A stretch of 64,000 nucleotides of DNA from Natronococcus roseus (GTDB lineage Archaea > Halobacteriota > Halobacteria > Halobacteriales > Natrialbaceae), in contig NZ_JBHLJR010000001.1 of NCBI RefSeq assembly GCF_043677095.1, forward strand, positions 310,001-374,000, given 5' to 3'. Shown here in pieces: positions 35,289 to 48,463 of this stretch (its first letter is position 1; the number at the start of each line of letters is the position of its first letter). The notes below the pieces were generated by a model, which had not been told where the DNA came from, did not search any database, and saw only the letters and a list, made by a program, of their open reading frames with translations. A program made the translations under genes and the position numbers.

Positions 35289-36770
35289 ATGAGCGACGAG
35301 AGTCAGGAGCTCGGGATCACCGAGACGAAATCGCACAAGCCCGGCGAGTGGTACGCCGAGGTCGTTCAGAAGGCGAACCTCGCCGACTACGCCCCGATGG
35401 GCGGCTTCATCGTCACGAAACCCCGCGGATACGCGATCTGGGAGGGGATTCAGGACGCACTCGACAGTCGATTCAAGGCCACCGGCGTCGACAACGTCTA
35501 CTTCCCGATGTTCATCCCGGAAAGCTTCCTCGAGCGCGAGAAGGACGTCGTCGAGGGCTTCGACCCCGAGGTCGCTTGGGTCACCCAGGGCGGCCACGAG
35601 GAACTCGAGGAGCGACTCGCCGTCCGTCCCACGAGCGAGTCGATCATCGCTCCGTTCATGGCCGACTGGACCCGTAGCCACCGCGACCTGCCGCTACGAA
35701 TCAACCAGTGGTGTTCGGTCGTTCGATGGGAGGCCACCGAGACCAAGCCGTTCTTCCGAACGAAGGAGTTCATGTGGCAGGAGGGCCACACCGCCCACGC
35801 CGACGACGAGGGCGCCTGGGAGGAGGTCTGGACCCGTCTCGACCAGTACGAGGAGGTCTACGAGGACGTGCTGGCGATCCCGGTGCTGCGCGGAAAAAAG
35901 CCCGAGCACGACAAGTTCCCCGGCGCGGACACGACGACGACCGTCGAGGCGCTGATGCCCGACGGGAAGTCGGTCCAGGGCGCGACGAGTCACAACCTCG
36001 GCCAGTCGTTCGCGGAGGCGTTCGACATCACCTTCGCCGACGAGGACGAGGAAGAACAGACCGCCTACACGACCTCCTGGGGGCTGTCCTGGCGCGCGAT
36101 CGGCGCCCTGATCATGACCCACTCCGACGACCAGGGGCTCGTGCTCCCGCCGACGATCGCACCGACCCAGGTCGCGATCGTCCCGATCTGGCAGGCCGAC
36201 ACCAAGGCGGACGTCCTCGAGTACTCCCAGGAGATCGCCGACGAGCTCGAGGAGGCGGGGATCCGCGTCGAACTCGACGACCGCGACGAGCGCAACCCCG
36301 GGTTCAAGTTCAACGAACACGAGCTCAACGGCGTGCCGCTGCGACTCGAGATCGGCCCCAACGAGGCCGACGACGGCGAGGTAACGCTGGTCCACCGTCC
36401 CGACAGCGAGAAGGCGGTCGCCGACCGAGAGGGGATCGTCGACACCGTCGAGGACCACCTCGACGAAATCTTCGACAAGCTGTACGAGGCGGCCGAGGAG
36501 AACCTCGCGGAGAACGTCCGCGAGGCCCACAGCCCCGAGAACATCCTCGGCACGATCGGCAAACACGGCGGCTACGTGAAGACGCCGTGGTGTGGCGATC
36601 AGGCCTGCGAGGAGGCGATCAAGGAGAAGATCGCCGCCGAGATCGTTATGCAACCGCTCGAGGACGAGGGCGGTCAGTCCGCGGGTGAGGTCGTCGAACC
36701 CGACGACGACGAGTGCGGCGTCTGCGGGGAGCCCGCCGACGAGGTCGCGTACTTCGCGAAGAGCTACTGA
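35289..36770 (+). CDS. proS: Prolyl-tRNA synthetase (archaeal/eukaryal type)
   Basis: 493-residue class II enzyme charging tRNA-Pro. Motif 1 region is YAPMGGFIVTKPRGYAIWE, motif 2 FRTKEFMWQEGHTAH, motif 3 within THSDDQGLVLPPTIAPTQVA. The anticodon domain follows and the C-terminal zinc-type extension has CGDQACEEAIKEK and CGVCGEP. It ends with the typical YFAKSY. The ATG at 35289 (MSDESQELGITETKSHK) was chosen; upstream in-frame codons cross the amylase promoter. Confidence 0.97.
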   Translation: MSDESQELGITETKSHKPGEWYAEVVQKANLADYAPMGGFIVTKPRGYAIWEGIQDALDSRFKATGVDNVYFPMFIPESFLEREKDVVEGFDPEVAWVTQGGHEELEERLAVRPTSESIIAPFMADWTRSHRDLPLRINQWCSVVRWEATETKPFFRTKEFMWQEGHTAHADDEGAWEEVWTRLDQYEEVYEDVLAIPVLRGKKPEHDKFPGADTTTTVEALMPDGKSVQGATSHNLGQSFAEAFDITFADEDEEEQTAYTTSWGLSWRAIGALIMTHSDDQGLVLPPTIAPTQVAIVPIWQADTKADVLEYSQEIADELEEAGIRVELDDRDERNPGFKFNEHELNGVPLRLEIGPNEADDGEVTLVHRPDSEKAVADREGIVDTVEDHLDEIFDKLYEAAEENLAENVREAHSPENILGTIGKHGGYVKTPWCGDQACEEAIKEKIAAEIVMQPLEDEGGQSAGEVVEPDDDECGVCGEPADEVAYFAKSY

Positions 36771-37097
36771 GCCGATCCGTCTGCCCCGGCCGATCGGCCG
36801 CTCGGGAACGCCGATCTTCCCTTTCGGCCGGTAGGCATCTCAGCCACCACCTAACTCTTTAACCAAATAGTGCTTACCCTCCGGGAACGATGTACGAGTG
36901 TGGTGTTCACTCTGGTGGGTGAACACTACGTGCCTCTGACACCTTTCCATCCGTTCGTCGAGCAGCCAGTCACCGCTATCGCTTCGCATCCTACAATATA
37001 GATTATGCAGTTAGAACTCAAATGCCCTTATATGTGTATATAATACACTTAGTGATTATGGGTCAGCCTCTTATGGGAGATCTCCAAAGGAGGGGGT
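36771..37097. other. Intergenic region between proS and gltB
   Basis: 327 bp without a gene. It holds an inverted repeat gtgttcac/gtgaacac (36903-36910 and 36919-36926), the string cactacgtgcctctgac right after it (one mismatch to 20363-20379), and then the AT-rich gltB promoter. Confidence 0.6.
37005..37097 (+). promoter_or_regulatory. gltB promoter with palindrome and strong Shine-Dalgarno
   Basis: An AT-rich island (37000-37050) contains a perfect inverted repeat gtgtat-ata-atacac at 37034-37048, overlapping TATA-like sequence, so a dimeric repressor or activator could bind. A strong ribosome site aaaggaggggg (37085-37095) precedes the ATG at 37098, so this mRNA has a leader, unlike most neighbours. 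Confidence 0.6.
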
Positions 37098-41645
<4,548 letters not shown>

Positions 41646-41670
41646 TCCGCGATCCGTTCCTCGTTTTCCC

Positions 41671-42131
41671 TCAGTCGTCGGCGTTCATGTGTGACGTCGC
41701 GTAGGCGACCAGCGCGCAGTTGAGCGCGACCAGGGCGCCGCCCAGGAGATACGCGGTCGCCCGTCCGCCGTCTCCGACGCCGGCCGCGACGGCTGCGAGC
41801 GCGCCGACGCCCGCCACGACGAGCGCGACCGCCAGCAGCCGGTCGAGCCGCGGATCGTACTCGTACGTAGCGATCGCTCGGCTTCCCGCTCCCGTCGTTC
41901 CCGGTACCGTTCGGCCTCGGGCTCGTCGTCGGGAACCGAACGCGTGCCGAACGCCGTGAGTCCGCCGGCGCCGGTCCGGGCTTTCGCGACCGTCCCGCCG
42001 GTGATCGCGACGAACAGCAGAACGACGGCGGCGATTCCGGAACCGAACGCGGCCGCCGGCACCAGCAGTAACACGGCGAGGATCGCGACCAGCGCCGCGA
42101 TCCGCTCGGCTCGAGTCGGGACGGGATCCAC
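41671..42131 (-). pseudogene. Four-helix membrane protein, frameshifted
   Basis: The N-terminal 85-90 residues (MDPVPTRAERIAALVAILAV start, two membrane helices, then a charged linker ERYRERREREAE) are in one frame. The rest, AIATYEYDPRLDRLLAVALV to HMNADD with two more helices, is in another frame, ending at 41671. The switch lies near 41875-41890. The nominal open frame continues as an Arg/Ser-rich shadow instead. Either a one-base mutation broke the gene or the read has an indel. The protein family is not recognised. Confidence 0.7.
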
Positions 42132-42262
42132 GGTACGTTCGTCTTTTCTAGTACTCTACAAGAATTTTCCGTCCGCGAGGCAAATTACCCGTCGACCGAG
42201 GGTCGGACGAGGCCCGCGCCGCCGGCCGAACGCATTTTCCGCTCGCGGTCGATCGACACTCC

Positions 42263-43237
42263 ATGTACGCGCCCGCGTTCGATCTCGCCGCAACCGCTCT
42301 CGGCGTGGTCCCGGAGTCGATCCCCGACTGGCTGGCGGCGATTCTCGTCCTTCTGGCCACCTGGTACGGATCGAGACTGGTCACCGAGGCGAGTCGACCG
42401 CGAGTTATCGAACGGATGCAGCGCCGATCCGTCGCTGAGGTACTGTTACGAGCGGTTCGAGCGACGGCGATGCTACTCGCCGTCTTCGTAGTGTTCGGAA
42501 TCTACGGTGTCGAACTCTCCGACCTCGTGCTGTCGGCGACCATCATCTCGGCGGTCATCGGGGTCACCCTGGCGCCCGTCGCCAGCGACGTCGTCGGCGG
42601 CTTTTTCATCCTCACGAACCGCCCCTACGAGGTCGGCGACATGATCGAACTCGCCGACCGGGAGGAGAGCGGCCACGTCATCGACGTCACGCTCCGGTAC
42701 ACGAAGATCCGGACCCTCGAGAACACCTTTCTGGTCGTTCCCAACTCGACGATCCGGGAGCGCGACGTAATCAACCTCTCGGCCGACGACGAACGAACGC
42801 GGGTCTCGCTCGAGTTCCTGGTCACCTACGAGGGCGACCTCGAGGAGGCCCGGGAGCTGCTCGCCGACGCCGCCGCGGAAACCGACGGCGTCATCGAGGG
42901 CGGACCGGGGATCTCGATGGGCGACACGAAGTACCCCGTACAGCCGCAGGCGTTCATCGAGTCGTTCGCCGACCACGGAATCCGGCTCCAGCTCGACTTC
43001 TGGGTCGAACGACCCTACCTGCCGCGGATCATGCGTTCGAACATCTACGAGGCGGTCTGGGACCGGCTCGAGGACGCCGACGTCGAGATCGCTTACCCCC
43101 ACACCCACCTGGTGTTCGACGAGACCAGCGGCACCGCCCGCGTCGCAGTCGAGCGCGGCCGCGACGACGCTCGGCCCGAGACGGTGCTGCAGGACGGTGA
43201 GGGCGGAAGCGACGGTGGGACGAACGTCGCCGACTGA
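42263..43237 (+). CDS. MscS family mechanosensitive channel
   Basis: 324-residue small-conductance channel that releases solutes upon hypo-osmotic shock, relevant for a halophile. Three N-terminal helices are seen, the pore-lining region being SATIISAVIGVTLAPVASDV. The beta domain follows (NRPYEVGDMIELADREESGH, VVPNSTIRERDVINLS), then the alpha/beta C-terminal cage domain to about residue 290 and an acidic tail. ATG at 42263. Confidence 0.93.
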   Translation: MYAPAFDLAATALGVVPESIPDWLAAILVLLATWYGSRLVTEASRPRVIERMQRRSVAEVLLRAVRATAMLLAVFVVFGIYGVELSDLVLSATIISAVIGVTLAPVASDVVGGFFILTNRPYEVGDMIELADREESGHVIDVTLRYTKIRTLENTFLVVPNSTIRERDVINLSADDERTRVSLEFLVTYEGDLEEARELLADAAAETDGVIEGGPGISMGDTKYPVQPQAFIESFADHGIRLQLDFWVERPYLPRIMRSNIYEAVWDRLEDADVEIAYPHTHLVFDETSGTARVAVERGRDDARPETVLQDGEGGSDGGTNVAD

Positions 43238-43250
43238 CGGTCGATCGCGG

Positions 43251-43844
43251 TTACCGCCCCAGCGTATGAAACTCCTCGTTCGGTCGCATCCCCGCGAACA
43301 TCGCCAGCCGATTGCTCAGGTTGTAAAACGCCGTTACGGAGGCGATGTCCCACAGCGCCTCCTCGCTGAAGCCGGCCTCGCGCAGCGCCTCGAGGTCCTC
43401 CTCTTCGACTTCGACCGGCGATTCGGTGAGCTTCACCGCGACGTCCAGCATCGTCCGGTGGGTGTCGTTAATGTCCGCGGTTCGGTAGTTCGCGACCAGT
43501 TGGTCGGCGAGCAACGGATCGTCGGCGTAGATCCGCACGAGCGCGCCGTGGGCGACGTTGCAGTAGTAGCAGTGATTGACGCCAGAGACGGCGACCACGA
43601 TCATCTCGATCTCCTCGCGCTCGAGGGCGGTGTCCTCGACTAAGGCGTCGTGGTAGTCGAAGAAGGCCCGGAAGTGCGACGGCTTGTACGACAGCGCCGA
43701 GAACACGTTGGGCGTGAAGCCGGCTCGGTCGGTCTCCTCGGCGATCCGCTCTTGGAGGTCCTCGGGGAGGTCCTCGTAGTCGGGGATCGGGAAGCGTTCC
43801 ATCGCGTCGTCAGCGAGGTCGGGAGCCGCGTCGGAATCGGTCAT
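43251..43844 (-). CDS. Peroxidase-related carboxymuconolactone decarboxylase (AhpD-like)
   Basis: 197-residue helical protein with the AhpD catalytic motif CYYCNVAHGAL (CxxCxxxH). The PNVFSALSYKPSHFRAFFDY region is typical of the peroxidase-related uncharacterised group. It probably reduces peroxides through the redox-active Cys pair in the cytosol. It is convergent with mscS. ATG at 43844 gives MTDSDAAPDLADDAM; a longer frame to 43919 runs into promoter DNA. Confidence 0.88.
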   Translation of the reverse strand: MTDSDAAPDLADDAMERFPIPDYEDLPEDLQERIAEETDRAGFTPNVFSALSYKPSHFRAFFDYHDALVEDTALEREEIEMIVVAVSGVNHCYYCNVAHGALVRIYADDPLLADQLVANYRTADINDTHRTMLDVAVKLTESPVEVEEEDLEALREAGFSEEALWDIASVTAFYNLSNRLAMFAGMRPNEEFHTLGR

Positions 43845-43968
43845 ACACTCCTCTTCGCACGGAACCGGTATAGTTCGGGTGGCGCCCGATCGCGTTCGTT
43901 CGGCCGTCGCATCCCTCATCAGTGGTTACTTACCGACTGACCGTTTAGTCAGGGCCGGTACTGAGACT

Positions 43969-45006
43969 ATGGATGCGATACGGACCGACGGACTGACCAA
44001 AACGTTCGACGAGGTCACCGCCGTCGACGACCTCTCGTTTGCCGTCGAGGACGGGGAGCTGTTCGGCCTGCTCGGGCCGAACGGCGCCGGCAAGTCGACG
44101 CTCATCAACATGCTCGTCACCCTCCTCCGGCCGAGTTCCGGAACCGCGACGGTCGACGGACATGATATCATCGAGGAGACCGACGCCGTCCGCGACAGTA
44201 TCGGGGTCGTCTTCCAGGAGCCGGCGCTGGACGAGGACCTGACCGGCGAGGAGAACCTGGCGTTTCACGCTCGACTGTACGGCATGCACGAGCCGCGCCG
44301 AAGCGAGCGGATCAACGAGGTGCTCGAACTCGTCGGTCTCGGCGGCGAGCGCGACCAGGCGGTCGGCACCTACTCCGGCGGAATGCAACGGCGCCTCGAG
44401 ATCGGTCGCGGACTGTTACACGAGCCCGCGGTTCTCTTCCTCGACGAGCCGACCGTCGGTCTGGACGCCCAGACCCGCCGGGACTCCTGGGAGTACATCC
44501 AGCGCCTGAACCGAGAGGGGGTCTCGATCGTCCTGACTACCCACTACATCGAGGAGGCAGAACAGCTCTGTGACCGTGTTGCAATCGTCGACGACGGCAA
44601 CGTCTCGGCGATCGACACGCCCGCCGCGCTCAAGGAATCGCTCGGTGGCGACGTCGTCGCCCTCGGGGTCGACGCTCGGCTCGACTCGCTGTGCGGGCGC
44701 CTCGAACGCAGTCCGTGGGTCCTCGAGTACGCCACCACTGACGACGGCGTTAACGTCACCGTCGAGCGCGGACGAGCCCGAGTTGCCGACCTCGTGCGGT
44801 TGGCCGACGACGTCGACGCCCCGATCACGTCGGTCGACCTCCACCGACCGGACCTCGAGACGGTGTTTCTCGCGCTCACCGGGACGACTCTCGAGGTGGG
44901 CGGACGCGACGTCGACGTTCCGGCGCCGTCGCTCGAAGCGTCGGACGGCCGCGCCGAGGACTCGACCCGTCGCTCTCGAGCGGCCGTGACGGAGGACGAA
45001 CGATGA
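43969..45006 (+). CDS. ABC exporter ATP-binding protein (DrrA-like)
   Basis: 345-residue ATPase. Walker A GPNGAGKST, Q-loop in GVVFQEPALDEDLTGEENL, signature YSGGMQRRLEIGRGL, Walker B VLFLDEPTVGLD and H-loop TTHYIEEAE are present. The C-terminal 100 residues follow the daunorubicin-resistance DrrA pattern (DLETVFLALTG). Overlaps the permease start by 4 nt (ATGA). The transported compound is unknown; drugs, lipids or polysaccharide are possible. Confidence 0.93.
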   Translation: MDAIRTDGLTKTFDEVTAVDDLSFAVEDGELFGLLGPNGAGKSTLINMLVTLLRPSSGTATVDGHDIIEETDAVRDSIGVVFQEPALDEDLTGEENLAFHARLYGMHEPRRSERINEVLELVGLGGERDQAVGTYSGGMQRRLEIGRGLLHEPAVLFLDEPTVGLDAQTRRDSWEYIQRLNREGVSIVLTTHYIEEAEQLCDRVAIVDDGNVSAIDTPAALKESLGGDVVALGVDARLDSLCGRLERSPWVLEYATTDDGVNVTVERGRARVADLVRLADDVDAPITSVDLHRPDLETVFLALTGTTLEVGGRDVDVPAPSLEASDGRAEDSTRRSRAAVTEDER

Positions 45007-45773
45007 GCCTGGTCGATCCGCTGGCCGTCTACGCGCTCTGGCTCCGAGACGTCAAGCGGTTCCTCCGGACGCCCTCGCGGATCGCCGGCTCCATTGCGAT
45101 GCCGTTGCTGTTTCTCGTCTTTCTGGGGTTCGGATTCGACGGCGCGATGATTCCGGGCCTTCCCGAGGGCGTCGACTACCTCCAGTTTCTCGTCCCCGGA
45201 ATGGTCGGGTTCGCGATGCTGTTCGGCGCCTCCTTCGCCGGCATGGCGATCCTTTCGGATCAGGACGTCGGCTTCCTGAAGGAGATCCTCGTCGCCCCGA
45301 TCAGTCGCACGTCGATCGTGCTGGGGCGGATCGCTGGCGGCTCGACCACGGCGCTCGTCCAGGCGCTGTTGATCCTGTTGCTGTCGATTCCGCTGGGGTT
45401 TCGGATCGCGAGCCCGCTCTCCCTGCCGCTGGCCGTCGTCTTCCTCGTCCTGATCGCGGTCACGTTCGTCGGCTTCGGGATCGCGCTCGCTTCGCAGTTC
45501 AGCGACAGCGAGGGGTTTGGCCTCGTCGTCCAGTTCGTCATCTTCCCGCTGTTTTTCCTCTCGGGGGCGATCTACCCCGTCTCGAGCCTGCCGGGACCGG
45601 TACAGCTGCTGGCCTACGCTAACCCACTGACCTACGGTGTTGACGGGCTGCGGGCGGCGTTGATCGGTACCTCCGAGTTCCCGATCGCGCTCGATCTCGG
45701 AGCTCTGCTCGTCTCGGCGACGATCACGGTCGCCATCGGAACGTACCTCTTCGAACGTGTCGAGGCAGTCTGA
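45003..45773 (+). CDS. ABC-2 type permease
   Basis: 256-residue membrane protein with six helices, partner of the preceding ATPase. The start VYALWLRDVKRFLRTPSRI, the EILVAPISRTSIVLGR element and FPLFFLSGAIYPVSSLP are typical of DrrB-like ABC-2 permeases. One ATPase and one permease would form a homodimeric pair exporter. It ends 5 nt before the convergent DUF123 gene stop. Confidence 0.92.
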   Translation: MSLVDPLAVYALWLRDVKRFLRTPSRIAGSIAMPLLFLVFLGFGFDGAMIPGLPEGVDYLQFLVPGMVGFAMLFGASFAGMAILSDQDVGFLKEILVAPISRTSIVLGRIAGGSTTALVQALLILLLSIPLGFRIASPLSLPLAVVFLVLIAVTFVGFGIALASQFSDSEGFGLVVQFVIFPLFFLSGAIYPVSSLPGPVQLLAYANPLTYGVDGLRAALIGTSEFPIALDLGALLVSATITVAIGTYLFERVEAV

Positions 45774-45778
45774 GTGTC

Positions 45779-46204
45779 CTACGACTCGTCGGCGGCGTCC
45801 TCGAAGACGCCCCCCGCGTCCGTGGCCGCCTCGAGCAACGTCTCGAGACTCGGGGTCTCGAGCAGGTGTGACCGACAGTCACAGTCCGAGGCGCCGAACT
45901 CGGGGACCGTTTCGCCCGGAAGCACACCGGCGAGTTCGCACTCCCTGTCCGCGTCGGGAAATCGTGCGGTCGCGGCGAGGGTCGTCGCCTCGTGACCGAG
46001 CAGGTAGTCGACGTGCCAGTGGCGAACGTCGCGTTCCCCTCGAGCCAGTTCACCATGGCGATCGAGGCGAGCGAACCCGCCGGGGCCGAACGCGCTGCCG
46101 ACGTAGGCGTAGGTTCCGGCCGCGAACTCCCGCTCGCCGAGCGCGCCGACCTCGAGGCTCAGCGGTCGATCGACGCCGATCGCGAGGACGTAAGTGCCGC
46201 CCAT
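45779..46204 (-). CDS. DUF123 (GIY-YIG-like) protein
   Basis: 141-residue protein. It starts GGTYVLAIGVDRPLSLEVGA, followed by GTYAYVGSAFGPGGFARLDR and HWHVDYLL, then Cys residues in ECELAGVLP and GASDCDCRSHLL. This is the archaeal DUF123 pattern, distantly related to GIY-YIG nucleases, where YVGSA and the Arg belong to the core. It may act in DNA repair. Start ATG at 46204; the longer frame is non-conserved. Confidence 0.88.
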   Translation of the reverse strand: MGGTYVLAIGVDRPLSLEVGALGEREFAAGTYAYVGSAFGPGGFARLDRHGELARGERDVRHWHVDYLLGHEATTLAATARFPDADRECELAGVLPGETVPEFGASDCDCRSHLLETPSLETLLEAATDAGGVFEDAADES

Positions 46205-46329
46205 ACCCGATCTCGACTCGCCCCGACCAAAACGTCGCCGACTCGACTCGAGCGCCGCGCCCGGCCACGACGTTTCGCCCGAACCGTCGGCTTCGCTACC
46301 GTTTTCCGTTCCAGCGACGACGACCGCAC

Positions 46330-47319
46330 ATGGACGACGCACTCGTTATCGGCGGCACGCGCTTCATCGGTCGCCACCTCGTCGAGGAGCTGCTCGAGCA
46401 CGGCTACGACGTGACGATCCTCAACCGGGGGAGCCACGAGAACCCCTTCGCCGACGACGACCGCGTCCGTCGGATCGAGGGCGACCGAACGAACGACTCG
46501 GCGCTTGAGGCGGCCGCCCTCGAGGTCGATCCCGACGCCGTCTTCGACTGCGTCGCCTACTACCCGAAGGACGTCCAGGCGGCAACCCGGATCTTCGACG
46601 ACTGCGAGGCGTACGTCTTCGTCTCGAGCGGAGCGGCCTACGGCCGCGAGGAGATTCCCAAGCGAGAGGACGAGACCCCGCTCGCGGACTGCAGTCCGGA
46701 GCAGGCGGTCGACGACTCCGGCGCGACCTACGGTCCCCGCAAGGCCGAGGGCGATCGGGCGGTGTTCGCCGCGGCGGAGCGCGGGGTCCGGGCCATGGCT
46801 GTCAGGCCTTGCATCGTCTACGGCCCCCACGATTACACCGAACGACTGGACTTCTGGATCGACCGCGTCAACCGCTTCGACCGGGTCGTCGTCCCCGGCG
46901 ACGGGACGAACGTCTGGCACCGCGCGTACGTCGAGGACGTCGCCAGCGCTCTGCGGATCGTCGCCGAACATGGCGACGCCGGCGAGGCCTACAACGTCGG
47001 CGACCGACGGCTCGCCACGCTCGAGGAGACCCTCGAACTGATCGCCGACGTACTGGACACCTCGGTCGAGGTCGTCACTGCGGGCCCCCGCGAACTCGAG
47101 GCGGGCGCCATCGAGCCCGACGACTACGTCCTCTACCGGGAGTATCCCCACGTCCTCTCGACCGCCAAACTCGCGGCCCTGGGCTGGGAGTCGACGCCGG
47201 TCGACGAGGCGATGGCCCGCTCGGTCGCGGACCACCTCGAGAGCGACCGCGACGGGAGCGAACACGAGCCCGACCGCGAGAGCGAGGAGCGCGTGCTGGG
47301 CATTCTCGACACCTTCTGA
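46330..47319 (+). CDS. NAD-dependent epimerase/dehydratase (extended SDR)
   Basis: 329-residue Rossmann enzyme: GGTRFIGRHLVEELL at residues 8-22, RRIEGDR, VSSGAAYG, the YGPRK (YxxxK) active site, PCIVYGPHDYTERLDF and GEAYNVGD. It resembles chloroplast CSP41-like/isoflavone reductase-type epimerases, an atypical group that can act on nucleotide sugars or RNA. Substrate is open. Divergent from DUF123; ATG at 46330. Confidence 0.88.
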   Translation: MDDALVIGGTRFIGRHLVEELLEHGYDVTILNRGSHENPFADDDRVRRIEGDRTNDSALEAAALEVDPDAVFDCVAYYPKDVQAATRIFDDCEAYVFVSSGAAYGREEIPKREDETPLADCSPEQAVDDSGATYGPRKAEGDRAVFAAAERGVRAMAVRPCIVYGPHDYTERLDFWIDRVNRFDRVVVPGDGTNVWHRAYVEDVASALRIVAEHGDAGEAYNVGDRRLATLEETLELIADVLDTSVEVVTAGPRELEAGAIEPDDYVLYREYPHVLSTAKLAALGWESTPVDEAMARSVADHLESDRDGSEHEPDRESEERVLGILDTF

Positions 47320-47401
47320 CTTCGATCGACCCTCGAGTCCTCGCCGTCGGTCGTGTCGGCGAGCAACAACACGTATATCCCGGTGGTGACTCAGCTACCG
47401 T

Positions 47402-48463
47402 ATGTTCGAGAAGTCGACGTGGATTCGCCTTCCGCGGAACGTCATCGTCGGCCACGACGTGCTGTCGGACGTCGTCGACGCCGTGGACGAACTCCACCTG
47501 CAGGGACGGCCGCTGTTCGTGACCAGCCCGACGCCGCGTCGGGTCGCGGCGGAACCGATCGTGGCCGACTTCGAGGCCATCGGGGTCGAGCCGGCGGTCG
47601 TCACCGTCGAGTCCGCGTCGTTCGACGCCGTCGAGGAAGTGATCGAGACGGCCGAGGCTGAAGAGGTCTCGTACCTCGTCGGCATCGGCGGCGGGAAGGC
47701 GATCGACATCGCGAAGATGGCCAGCGAGCACCTCGAGATGGGGTTTCTCTCCGTGCCGACCGCGGCCAGCCACGACGGGATCGTCAGCAACCGCGGCTCG
47801 GTGCCCGACGGCGACACCCGCCACAGCGTCGCCGCCGAACCGCCGCTCGCCGTGATCGCCGACACCGGCGTCCTCGCGGAGGCCCCCTGGGAGCTGACGA
47901 CCGCGGGCTGTGCCGACATCATCTCGAACTACACCGCCGTCATGGACTGGCGCCTCGCCCGCCGGCTTCAGAACGTCGAGTACTCGGAGTACGCCGCCGC
48001 GCTCTCGGAGATGACCGCCGAGATCCTCGTCGACAACGCCAACCACGTCCGCCCCGGCCTCGAGGAGTCGGCCTGGATCGTCACCAAGGCGCTGATGTCC
48101 TCGGGCGTCGCGATGAGCATCGCCGGTTCCTCGAGACCCGCAAGCGGCGCCGAACACCTCTTCTCCCACCAGCTCGATCGGCTCGCGCCCGGAACGGCAC
48201 TGCACGGCCACCAGGTCGGGGTCGGCTCGATCGTAACCGCCTACCTTCACGGCGGCGAGCGAGGCATCTGGAAGGACATTCGGGACGCACTCGACAGCAT
48301 CGACGCGCCGACGACGGCAGCCGAACTCGGCATCGACGACGAGACGGTGATCGAGGCGCTGACGACCTGCCACGAGATCCGCGACCGCTACACGATCCTG
48401 GGGAACGGAATGAACGAGCGGGCCGCTCGAGAGGTCGCGACGAAGACGGGCGTTATCGACTAA
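47402..48463 (+). CDS. egsA: sn-Glycerol-1-phosphate dehydrogenase
   Basis: 353-residue archaeal hallmark enzyme reducing dihydroxyacetone phosphate to sn-glycerol-1-phosphate, which sets the stereochemistry of membrane lipids. The nucleotide motif GIGGGKAIDIAKMAS, FLSVPTAASHDGIVSNRGSV, metal-site residues in TAGCADIISNYTAV, GAEHLFSHQLD and GTALHGHQVGVGSI are all present. A tatatccc box about 30 nt ahead of the ATG suggests a leaderless transcript. Converges on and overlaps the next gene by 4 nt. Confidence 0.96.
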   Translation: MFEKSTWIRLPRNVIVGHDVLSDVVDAVDELHLQGRPLFVTSPTPRRVAAEPIVADFEAIGVEPAVVTVESASFDAVEEVIETAEAEEVSYLVGIGGGKAIDIAKMASEHLEMGFLSVPTAASHDGIVSNRGSVPDGDTRHSVAAEPPLAVIADTGVLAEAPWELTTAGCADIISNYTAVMDWRLARRLQNVEYSEYAAALSEMTAEILVDNANHVRPGLEESAWIVTKALMSSGVAMSIAGSSRPASGAEHLFSHQLDRLAPGTALHGHQVGVGSIVTAYLHGGERGIWKDIRDALDSIDAPTTAAELGIDDETVIEALTTCHEIRDRYTILGNGMNERAAREVATKTGVID

